Shown here in pieces: positions 53,833 through 64,000 of a DNA stretch of 64,000 nt (positions within the stretch are counted from its first letter, which is position 1; the number at the start of each line of letters is the position of its first letter). A program made the position numbers and the translations under genes. Origin of the DNA: Lysobacter sp. Root916 (GTDB taxonomy: Bacteria > Pseudomonadota > Gammaproteobacteria > Xanthomonadales > Xanthomonadaceae); assembly GCF_001429785.1 (NCBI RefSeq), contig NZ_LMJF01000012.1, positions 314,015 to 378,014 of the forward strand. The letters are read 5' to 3'. Below the pieces are notes generated by a model that saw nothing but the letters and a program-made list of their open reading frames with translations, made no database searches and was not told where the DNA came from.

Positions 53833-54747
53833 TCAGTCGACGCGTTCGAGCCAGCCGTACTTGTCCGGCGTCTTGCCGCTGAACAGACCGAAGAACAGTT
53901 CCTGCATGCGCTGGGTCACCGGGCCGGGCTTGCCGGCGCCGACCTGACGGCCGTCGACCGAACGGATCGGGGTGATCTCGGCGGCGGTGCCGCACATGAA
54001 CAGCTCGTCGCACAGGTACAAATATTCGCGCGGCAGATCGCGTTCCACCACCGTGTAGCCCGCGTCGCGGGCGAGAGTGATGATGGTGTTGCGGGTGATG
54101 CCGTTGAGCAGCGCGGCGCTGACCGGGGTGGTGTGCAGCGCGCCGTCGAAGACCAGGAACAGGTTCTCGCCCGCGCCTTCGGACAACAGACCGGTCGAGG
54201 CCAGGGCGATGCCCTCGCCGAAGCCCAGGCGCCGCGCTTCGCGCGCGACCAACTGGCCCGACAGATAGTTGCCGCCGGCCTTGGCGCCGGCCGGAATGGT
54301 GTTCGGCGCGAAACGCTGCCAGCTGGACACGCAGGCGTCGATGCCCTGTTCGAGCACGCTGGCGCCCAGGTACTGGCCCATCTTCCAGGTCGCCACCGCC
54401 ATGTCGGTCGGGGTGTCGGCGGACAGGCCGAAGCCGCCCAGGCCGCGGTAGGCGACCGGACGCAGGTAATCGGTGGTGTAGTCGTTGGCCTTGAGCACGT
54501 CGCGGCAGGCCTGATTGACCTGTTCGACCGTGTACGGCATCGGCATGTCGTAGATCTTGGCCGAGGCGAACAAGCGCGTGTTGTGCTCGGTCAGGCGGAA
54601 GATCTTCGGCCCGTCCGGCGTTTCGTAGCTGCGGATGCCTTCGAACACCGACGAGCCGTAATGCAGCGCGTGCGACATCACGTGGGTGGTGGCTTCGGCC
54701 CAGCGCTTGATCGCGCCGTTGTGCCAGATCCATTCGGGGTATTGCAT
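53833..54747 (-). CDS. ilvE: Branched-chain amino acid aminotransferase
   Basis: A 304-residue fold-type IV PLP enzyme catalysing the last step of Ile/Leu/Val synthesis. WIWHNGAIKRWAEATTHVMSHALHYGSSVFEGIR is the family start (key parts HVMSHALHYGSSVFEGIR); the PLP Lys lies in IPAGAKAGGNYL, followed by GFGEGIALAS, LSEGAGENLFLV, and LFMCGTAAEITPIRSVD. Length matches bacterial IlvE. It seems monocistronic. Confidence 0.94.
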   Translation of the reverse strand: MQYPEWIWHNGAIKRWAEATTHVMSHALHYGSSVFEGIRSYETPDGPKIFRLTEHNTRLFASAKIYDMPMPYTVEQVNQACRDVLKANDYTTDYLRPVAYRGLGGFGLSADTPTDMAVATWKMGQYLGASVLEQGIDACVSSWQRFAPNTIPAGAKAGGNYLSGQLVAREARRLGFGEGIALASTGLLSEGAGENLFLVFDGALHTTPVSAALLNGITRNTIITLARDAGYTVVERDLPREYLYLCDELFMCGTAAEITPIRSVDGRQVGAGKPGPVTQRMQELFFGLFSGKTPDKYGWLERVD

Positions 54748-54841
54748 CGCCGGCTTCCGTGGGGGGAGAAACCGCTATTGTGCCCTGTCGGCGCGGCCGG
54801 GCCCATCCGCACGCGCCGGCACGCTCAGGGCGTGTCCGCGC

Positions 54842-55486
54842 TCAGCCCTTGATCCACCAGCAGCCGAAGTGCCGGATCAGTCCGAACACGGTGTGCGAGG
54901 GCGTGCTGCCGTTGGCCAGGGTCTGTTCGACCCGCAGCGCCACCGGCAGGCGGCGGGCCTGCGGCACGTACTCGGGTTCGGGCGCGGCGGGTGCGAGCTC
55001 GGAGCCGGGTTCGATGTCGGCCGTGGGATCAACCTCGACCCAGCCCTGGTTCTGCGCCGGCGGCGCTACTACCGGCGGTGCGGCCGCGGCCGGCATGATC
55101 GGCACGATATCGACCAAGGGCCGCCGGGCGATGATTTCCAGGCGTTCCAGCACCGAATAAGCGGTGCTGCCGGACATACCGGTCCAGTGATAGACCCCGG
55201 CCAGCCGATTACCGTCGTGGGCGTCGATCGCGCTGGTCATCTGGTACACCAGGTCCTGCACGTTGCGCGCGCAGCCGCCGCGATAGCCGCCCTTGGATGC
55301 GGCCGCGCCGGCGGGCGCGCGCGGGAGGCTGTCGCTGCTGCCGATGTCCTCGCAACGGCGGTCGGTGAACACCGCCGCGCCGTCCGGGCCGACACAGCGC
55401 CGGATCTGGGCCTGGCTTTCGCGCGGCCACAACAGGGCCGCGAGCGACAGCAGGGCTAGGGCGCAGACACGGACGTACCAAGGCAT
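54842..55486 (-). CDS. Exported DUF4124-type protein
   Basis: A 214-residue protein with a signal peptide (VCALALLSLAALLWPRESQA). The DUF4124 pattern follows at once: IRRCVGPDGAAVFTDRRCEDIG, i.e. a Cys pair round DG...FTDR. Then a Cys in YRGGCARNVQDLVYQM, a helix AIDAHDGNRLAGVYHWTG, a Pro/Ala-rich linker (about residues 130-165) and a conserved end HTVFGLIRHFGCWWI. The function of the family is unknown; members are periplasmic and often in Xanthomonadaceae. Confidence 0.75.
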   Translation of the reverse strand: MPWYVRVCALALLSLAALLWPRESQAQIRRCVGPDGAAVFTDRRCEDIGSSDSLPRAPAGAAASKGGYRGGCARNVQDLVYQMTSAIDAHDGNRLAGVYHWTGMSGSTAYSVLERLEIIARRPLVDIVPIMPAAAAPPVVAPPAQNQGWVEVDPTADIEPGSELAPAAPEPEYVPQARRLPVALRVEQTLANGSTPSHTVFGLIRHFGCWWIKG

Positions 55487-55595
55487 CGCCGCAGCGTAGC
55501 GCCGGCGCGTAGCCGGCGACAGTGCGGCGGTCGCAGTCCGTTCACGCTGCGGCAGCCTACGCGGCCCCGGCGCAAGCCGGAGCGCGCTGACCGGC

Positions 55596-56453
55596 TCAGC
55601 TCAGGCGCGAGAGCACGCTCAGGGTCGGCTTGGAGAGATTGAGCGTGTAGAAGTGCAGGCCGGGCGCGCCGCCGTCGATCAGGCGCTGGCATAGCTGCGC
55701 GACCACGTCGGCGCCGAACTCGCGCAGGCTGTCGACGTCGTCGCCGTAGGCCATCATGCGCTGCTGGATCCAGCGCGGGATCTCGGCGCCGCACAGGTCG
55801 GAGAAGCGGCGCAGCTGGCTGAAGTTGGCGATCGGCATGATGCCCGGCACGATCGGCACCTCGATGCCGGCCGCGCGCACGTCGTCGACGAAACGGAAAT
55901 AGGCGTCGGCGTTGTAGAAGTACTGGGTGATCGCGCCGTTGGCGCCGGCGCGGACCTTGCGCTTGAAGTTCTCCAGATCGCTGTGCGCGTCGCGCGCCTG
56001 CGGATGCATTTCCGGATAAGCGGCGACTTCGATATGGAAGTGGTCGCCGGTTTCGGCGCGGATGAACTCGACCAGCTCGTTGGCGTAGCGCAGGTCGCCG
56101 GCGCTGGCCATGCCCGAGGGCAGGTCGCCGCGCAGGGTGACCAGGCGACGGCAGCCGATCTCGCGGTACTGGTCCAGCAGTTGGCGGATCTCGGCGCGGG
56201 TGCCGCCCACGCAGGACAGATGCGGCGCGGCGTCCAGGCTGTGCGCATCGCGCAGATGGCGCACGGTGTCCGGGGTGTAGCTCAGGGTCGAACCGCCGGC
56301 GCCGAAGGTGCAGGACACGTAATGCGGCTTGCGCGCCTTGAGCTTGGCCGCGGTCTTGTCCAGCTGCGCGCGCTGCTCGTCGGTCTTGGGCGGATAGAAC
56401 TCGAAACTGATCGGCAGCATGGGCGCGGGGCAGGCGACGGGAGTGGCGTCCAT
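55596..56453 (-). CDS. metF: 5,10-methylenetetrahydrofolate reductase MetF
   Basis: A 285-residue flavoenzyme producing 5-methyl-THF, the methyl donor for MetE/MetH. ISFEFYPPKTDEQ carries the catalytic Glu, SCTFGAGGSTL and LRGDLPSG bind folate and FAD, EVAAYPEMHPQA and KVRAGANGAITQYFYNADAY (key part ANGAITQYFYN) follow, with VPGIMPIANFSQLRRFSDLC. Together with ahcY and metK nearby it makes a methyl-cycle group. A palindrome ahead of it matches that of metE. Confidence 0.95.
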   Translation of the reverse strand: MDATPVACPAPMLPISFEFYPPKTDEQRAQLDKTAAKLKARKPHYVSCTFGAGGSTLSYTPDTVRHLRDAHSLDAAPHLSCVGGTRAEIRQLLDQYREIGCRRLVTLRGDLPSGMASAGDLRYANELVEFIRAETGDHFHIEVAAYPEMHPQARDAHSDLENFKRKVRAGANGAITQYFYNADAYFRFVDDVRAAGIEVPIVPGIMPIANFSQLRRFSDLCGAEIPRWIQQRMMAYGDDVDSLREFGADVVAQLCQRLIDGGAPGLHFYTLNLSKPTLSVLSRLS

Positions 56454-56461
56454 GGTATCTC

Positions 56462-56475
56462 TTCATCGCGATGAA
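56462..56475. promoter_or_regulatory. 14-bp palindrome 5' of metF, shared with metE
   Basis: TTCATCGCGATGAA is a perfect palindrome 9 bp upstream of the metF start codon on the metF side, beside AT-rich ATAAAATCAAG. Its TTCAT-N4-ATGAA frame equals that in the metE promoter palindrome. It may be a repressor operator; the position close to the start codon suggests a short or absent leader. Confidence 0.55.
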
Positions 56476-56564
56476 ATAAAATCAAGTTGGACCAGCCCTT
56501 GATCGCAGGTCCTGCCGGCCCAAACCTGACCTTAGACCCCGCTGCGCGCATACGGTGAACACGC

Positions 56565-57248
56565 ATGTCCGAACAGGTGCTCGACAACCCGATCTGGGAA
56601 TCCCTGGCCAGCCGGCATCGCGCGCTGGCGCTGAGCGCCGGCGCGGCCGCACGCTATCCGGCCCAGGTGGCGCCGTTCCTGGGCGTGCCCGAGGCGGGCG
56701 CCGCGGTCGAGGCCGCGCTGGAAACCCTGGTGCCGGCCGGCGACACCGCGCTGGTGCTGGGGCGCGCGCCAGCGGTGTCCGCGCGCTGGCAGCTCACGCA
56801 TCTGGCCGAGCTGGCGCAGATGATCTGCGAGCGACCGGTCGCCGCGGTCGAGGGTCCGCAGATCGTGCCCCTGGACGAGAGCCGGCGCGAGGACGTGCTG
56901 GCGCTGACCGCGTTGGTGTATCCGCATTATTTCCGGCCACGCACGCCCGAACTGGGGCGCTACTTCGGCATCTATCAGGACGGCCGGCTGGCGGCGATGA
57001 TCGGCGAGCGCATGGGCACGCAGGCGTACACCGAGATCAGCGCGGTCTGCACGCATCCGGATTTCAACGGCCGCGGCTATGCGCGCCGGTTGCTGGTGTT
57101 TCTGTCCAACGATAACCACGCGCGCGGGCTGATCCCGTTCCTGCACGTGAGCCAGGAGAATCCGCGCGCGATCGGGCTGTACGAGCAGAACGGTTATCGG
57201 CTGCGGCGCGAGATTCCGTTCTGGTCGTTGCGGCGGGTGCAGGCGTAG
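56565..57248 (+). CDS. GNAT acetyltransferase, FR47-like
   Basis: A 227-residue protein. The N-terminal ~100 residues (ESLASRHRALALSAGAAARYPAQVAPF...) are a degenerate GNAT-like half; the C-terminal half is an FR47-type domain: YFGIYQDGRLAAMIGERMG, EISAVCTHPDFNGRGYARRLL (key part THPDFNGRGYARRL, the CoA loop), FLHVSQENPRAIGLYEQNGY. Target unknown. It is divergent from metF. Confidence 0.85.
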   Translation: MSEQVLDNPIWESLASRHRALALSAGAAARYPAQVAPFLGVPEAGAAVEAALETLVPAGDTALVLGRAPAVSARWQLTHLAELAQMICERPVAAVEGPQIVPLDESRREDVLALTALVYPHYFRPRTPELGRYFGIYQDGRLAAMIGERMGTQAYTEISAVCTHPDFNGRGYARRLLVFLSNDNHARGLIPFLHVSQENPRAIGLYEQNGYRLRREIPFWSLRRVQA

Positions 57249-57265
57249 CTTCGGTTTGCTGGCGC

Positions 57266-57424
57266 GATCGCGGCTTACGCCACTCCCACAGAGAGCCAGG
57301 CGTCCGCAGGCGATCGGAGCGTTGCGTCATTCTCGAAGCCGCGGCTTTGGGGTAGGAGCGGCGTAAGCCGCGACCGCGTCGCTTCGGCCGTCTGCGCGAT
57401 CGCGGCTTGCGCCGCTCCTACAGG
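57266..57424. repeat. Family C REP-like repeats, three copies
   Basis: An inverse copy (GCGGCTTACGCCACTCCCAC) near 57270, a direct copy (GTAGGAGCGGCGTAAGCCGC) near 57353 and an inverse copy (GCGGCTTGCGCCGCTCCTAC) near 57402. They occupy the 400-bp gap between the GNAT gene and the ahcY terminator; no gene is seen there. Confidence 0.8.
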
Positions 57425-57583
57425 GGCCAGCGCGTAGCTTGCGACGGGGTAGGTTGGCGCATCGAAAGTGGATGCTCGCCATTGCCGTTCCTACAAGGGC
57501 GAGCGCGTAGCGTGCGGTGGCAACCGCACGGCCTCGCGATGCCATGACACGCGCGCGTCCTCGCGATCGCGCGACAAGGTGGC

Positions 57584-57616
57584 AAAAAAAACGGGCGCCG
57601 AGGCGCCCGTTTTCGT
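57584..57616 (-). terminator. Terminator of ahcY
   Basis: On the minus strand ACGGGCGCC-TC-GGCGCCCGT followed by UUUUUUU (A-run at 57584-57590 on the plus strand). It begins 34 bp after the ahcY stop. Confidence 0.92.
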
Positions 57617-57649
57617 CTTGCTTCGCAACAGCCTCGCGGCCGGCGTCGA

Positions 57650-59080
<1,431 letters not shown>

Positions 59081-59151
59081 TTTTAGCTCCGATTTTTGGG
59101 GTCTGCCGCGTCGAGACCGGCATGGGGCCGGAATGCGCGGGGACCGCGGAC

Positions 59152-59230
59152 ATCGGGCGCCGTTACGTTTGGAATCCGCCAAGCCTGGCCGCGCTCTTGC
59201 GTCGCGGTCGCAGCGCCCCTCGGCGAACCG
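59152..59230 (-). ncRNA. SAH riboswitch upstream of ahcY
   Basis: Minus-strand blocks are CCGAGGGGCGCUGCGACC (59209-59226), GCGCGGCCAGGCUUGG, and AAACGUAACGGCGCCC. These are the conserved P1/P2 and junction pieces of the SAH-sensing aptamer, with GGCGC pairing back to GCGCC. It sits about 75 nt before the ahcY start, the known target gene, and should raise ahcY expression when SAH accumulates. Ends are approximate. Confidence 0.9.
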
Positions 59231-59385
59231 GCAGAATTGTACCGGTAGTCGCCGCCGGAAGCCGCTATTCTCGACTCAGGGGAGGGCTCTGGCGCCCGGC
59301 CCCGTTCATCGACGGACCGCCCGCCGGCAGGGGATCCACCACCGCGGTGCGGCCGTTCCGCCATCACTACGCAAGCGGATCGCCC

Positions 59386-61914
<2,529 letters not shown>

Positions 61915-61934
61915 GCGCCGGCAGCCGCGCGAGA

Positions 61935-61962
61935 AGGGGCGCCTAGGCGCCCCTTTTTTTTG
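61935..61962 (+). terminator. Terminator of the S9 peptidase gene
   Basis: AGGGGCGCC-TA-GGCGCCCCT stem (61935-61954) followed by eight T, 20 bp after the stop codon. Confidence 0.92.
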
Positions 61963-62111
61963 GACGAGGGCGTGAGGATTGGAATCCGCCGTTATCCGAT
62001 TGAAATGGGCTGATCGCTGGCGCGGGCTGGGCAAAGATGTCGTGGCCGAAGCTCCTTCCACGTAGTGTGTGTGACCCAGCGGCGATGATTGAGGTCATCC
62101 ATCGCAGCGGC

Positions 62112-62573
62112 TCAGTTGTGCTCGTAGAGCGCCTCGGATTCACCGGCGAATATCCAGTACCAGTTGTTGCGCGGAGCGTCGCTCTCATAGCCGATGACGA
62201 ACTGATCCACTGTCCTTGGCCGGCCGAACAAGTGGGCGATATCCGGCAGCGCATCTCGGGCATCTTCAGTGGATTCATGCAACGGATAGAGCACAGTTCC
62301 CGCCTCATCGCTAGGCGCCATGGCCGCAGGAAACTGCCGCAGCTGCGCCGGTGAGCCAGCCAGCATCCAGTAATGACTGATATGGAACAGGTTGTCGTTG
62401 ATCTCCCACGTGTACGCCGTAATGTGGACGCCGGTCGGCAAAGGGCGGCCTGTCATGAACGCGAACGCCTCGTTGGGATGCAGGCGCCAGTACTGGTGCC
62501 AGGCAACGACACTGATCGCAATTGTCGCGGCGATTGCGCCGAGCTGGAGTAAAGGTGGAAAGGCGCGCTTCAT
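62112..62573 (-). CDS. Hypothetical membrane-anchored protein
   Basis: A 153-residue protein with an N-terminal anchor or signal (LLQLGAIAATIAISVVAWHQYW) and a mature part with Trp/Tyr-rich pieces: TAYTWEINDNLFHISHYWML and NNWYWIFAGESEALYEHN. No family recognised. Its DNA is visibly less GC-rich than its neighbours and uses more A/T-ending codons, which hints at later acquisition. It converges with the S9 peptidase gene. Confidence 0.6.
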   Translation of the reverse strand: MKRAFPPLLQLGAIAATIAISVVAWHQYWRLHPNEAFAFMTGRPLPTGVHITAYTWEINDNLFHISHYWMLAGSPAQLRQFPAAMAPSDEAGTVLYPLHESTEDARDALPDIAHLFGRPRTVDQFVIGYESDAPRNNWYWIFAGESEALYEHN

Positions 62574-62723
62574 GTGATCTGCGATGCTCCGTTGCTTCGC
62601 ACAAGGCCCATCTGTCTCTGTGCTGCTTGCTCAGCACAGGACGATTCGAGTCACGCCTGCTGGGTCGAACTTGCAGCAGGCTGCGGAAATCGTTGGGGTC
62701 AAGCCGGCCGTTCCTGGCTGCTA

Positions 62724-62954
62724 TCAGCGGCGGCGACGGGCGAGGGCGCCCAAGGCGGCGCGGACCAGGTCGACCGTGCCGACCACCGCGCCGCTGGCGA
62801 TCAGCGCGTAGCCGATCGGTATCAGCGCGAACGGCTCGTGCAGGACACCGTCGCCGTCGATGCTGGAACCGATCAGGCGGAATGAGATCAGGCACAGGCT
62901 GCCCAGAATCAGCAGCGAGACGGCGATTTGCGAGGTGAGAGACGGGCTGGACAC
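62724..62954 (-). CDS. Small two-span membrane protein, DUF3955-like
   Basis: A 76-residue protein. The start is the GTG at 62954, supported by AGGAG nine bases upstream. Spans are IAVSLLILGSLCLISFRLIG and LIPIGYALIASGAVVGTVDLV. Between them is GSSIDGDGVLHEPFALIPIG, whose D-G-x-L-H-E-P-F pattern matches DUF3955 membrane proteins as I remember them. No known function. It lies between metK and the hypothetical gene, on the same strand as both. Confidence 0.6.
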   Translation of the reverse strand: MSSPSLTSQIAVSLLILGSLCLISFRLIGSSIDGDGVLHEPFALIPIGYALIASGAVVGTVDLVRAALGALARRRR

Positions 62955-63074
62955 GACGGCGGGCTCCTGAGTGGCGATGACGTCAGGCTGGGCCGTGCGG
63001 GTGCGCGCAGGATGAGGCGTCTGTGAAGCGAAGGTGGCGCGCACCGGCGAGACGGGCGACCCCAAAAGCGGTGC

Positions 63075-63122
63075 TTTGCCTCCCCCTTTGTTGAGGGGGA
63101 TTGAGGGGGATTTGCTTTTCCG
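63075..63122. repeat. Single-ended family A repeat
   Basis: CCTCCCCCTTTGTTGAGGGG followed by GAGGGGGATTTGCTTTTCCG, the right-end sequence of the family A elements at 35.7 and 40.6 kb. No partner left end is seen near by. Confidence 0.65.
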
Positions 63123-63125
63123 CCC

Positions 63126-63160
63126 CCCGCAAACGAAAACGGAGCGCCGAAGCGCTCCGT
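63126..63160 (-). terminator. Terminator of metK
   Basis: Minus-strand ACGGAGCGC-TTCG-GCGCTCCGT stem (63139-63160) with a UUCG tetraloop, followed by TTTTCGTTTG. It begins 34 bp after the metK stop codon. Confidence 0.85.
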
Positions 63161-63193
63161 TTCGCGACGCGACGCCCGTAGGCGTGGCGCGGA

Positions 63194-64000
63194 TTACTTC
63201 TTGATGCCGGCGTCCTTGCGCAGATCGTCGGCCTTGTCGGTCTTTTCCCACGAGAACGCGGTCGCGGTGTGCTTCTTGCCGGCGGCGTCGGTGTAGGTGA
63301 CGTCGCGCGGCTTGCGGCCGAAGTGGCCGTAAGCGGCGGTCAGCTGGTAGACCGGGTGGATCAGGTCCAGCATCTTGACGATGCCGTACGGGCGCAGGTC
63401 GAAGTGCTTGCGGATCAGCTTCTCGATCTTGTCGTCGCTGATCTTGCCGGTGCCGAAGGTGGTGACCGAGATCGAGGTCGGCTCGGCCACGCCGATCGCG
63501 TAGGAGACCTGCACTTCGCACTTGTCGGCCAAGCCGGCGGCGACGATGTTCTTGGCGACGTAGCGCGCGGCGTACGCGGCCGAACGATCGACCTTGGACG
63601 GATCCTTACCCGAGAACGCGCCGCCGCCGTGACGGGCCATGCCGCCGTAGCTGTCGACGATGATCTTGCGGCCGGTCAGGCCGCAGTCGCCCACCGGGCC
63701 GCCGATCACGAAGATGCCGGTCGGGTTGATGTGGACCTTGCTCTTGGGCAGCTTTTCCAGCCACGCCTTCGGCAGCACCGGCTTGAGGATGTGCTCGTAC
63801 ACGCCCTCGACCAGGTCCTTCTGCTTGATGCCCGGATCGTGCTGGGTCGACAGCACGACCGCGTCGAGGCCGGCGACCTGGTGCTTGTCGTCGTAGCGCA
63901 GGGTGACCTGCGACTTGGCGTCCGGACGCAGCCACGGCAGCTTGGAGTTCTTCTGCTTGCGGACCTTGGCCTGCTGCTCGACCAGACGGTGCGAGTAGTA
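63194..64000 (-). CDS. metK: S-adenosylmethionine synthase (3' fragment)
   Basis: The frame is open to the right edge, giving about 268 C-terminal residues. It includes [44 protein letters not shown] (key part [14 protein letters not shown]), the ATP/Met loop [25 protein letters not shown] (key part [16 protein letters not shown]), and [13 protein letters not shown]. It makes SAM from methionine and ATP. With metF and ahcY it forms a methyl-cycle group on the minus strand. The start and any leader lie outside the window. Confidence 0.96.
   Translation of the reverse strand, partial: YYSHRLVEQQAKVRKQKNSKLPWLRPDAKSQVTLRYDDKHQVAGLDAVVLSTQHDPGIKQKDLVEGVYEHILKPVLPKAWLEKLPKSKVHINPTGIFVIGGPVGDCGLTGRKIIVDSYGGMARHGGGAFSGKDPSKVDRSAAYAARYVAKNIVAAGLADKCEVQVSYAIGVAEPTSISVTTFGTGKISDDKIEKLIRKHFDLRPYGIVKMLDLIHPVYQLTAAYGHFGRKPRDVTYTDAAGKKHTATAFSWEKTDKADDLRKDAGIKK

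Overview
The window is about 64 kb of GC-rich (roughly 68-70 %) chromosomal DNA. Gene content, gene order and the many short palindromic repeats suggest a Xanthomonadaceae gammaproteobacterium, most likely Lysobacter or a close relative; this assignment is an inference. Most genes are housekeeping. There is no prophage, CRISPR array, intact insertion sequence or secondary-metabolite cluster.

Layout. 1-5.6 kb: the end of a TonB-like protein, the molybdate transporter modABC (minus strand) beside a small exported molybdopterin-binding-domain protein, an MBL-fold hydrolase, an S1/P1 nuclease and an OmpW-like porin. 5.7-6.8 kb: gap (GAPDH). 6.85-7.93 kb: five tandem ~228-bp units, each carrying a copy of the last codons of the neighbouring metE plus two palindromes. 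7.9-15.6 kb: metE, a thioesterase, and nrdB/nrdA; metE and nrdA each sit behind a cobalamin riboswitch. 15.6-26 kb: a DUF2339/DUF3999 membrane pair, then pgk, a HAD phosphatase, pyk and class I fba, completing a lower-glycolysis cluster with gap. 26-35.5 kb: an L7/L12-like membrane protein, cysK, an RND efflux adaptor/pump pair, an Imm10-like protein, a GNAT and a TrmH methyltransferase. 35.5-43.4 kb: an orphan RebB (R-body) protein, an M28 peptidase, mscL, a FAH-family hydrolase, a Rieske protein, an SLC13-type permease and trmB. 43.4-47.3 kb: thiG and thiS separated by a repeat array, an autotransporter esterase and tRNA-Gly(CCC). 47.5-53.1 kb: an ArsR/SRPBCC/GFA operon, rimB-rimK and a two-component system. 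53.1-64 kb: ilvE, metF, ahcY with an SAH riboswitch, an S9 peptidase and the end of metK.

The strongest theme is methyl-cycle and B12-linked RNA regulation. Cobalamin riboswitches precede the B12-independent methionine synthase metE and the class I ribonucleotide reductase nrdA. This predicts B12-dependent isozymes (metH, nrdJ) elsewhere in the genome. ahcY has an SAH riboswitch. metE and metF share a TTCAT-N4-ATGAA palindrome that may bind a methionine-pathway repressor. nrdA also has two NrdR-box-like sites in its promoter. The nrdA riboswitch carries a ~70-nt perfect-type hairpin, apparently a genomic repeat, at the place where the metE riboswitch has a short stem.

The second theme is repeat-driven remodelling. 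At least five dispersed palindromic repeat families occupy nearly every intergenic gap. They flank nrdB, enclose terminators, split thiS from thiG and form part of the metE-tail array.
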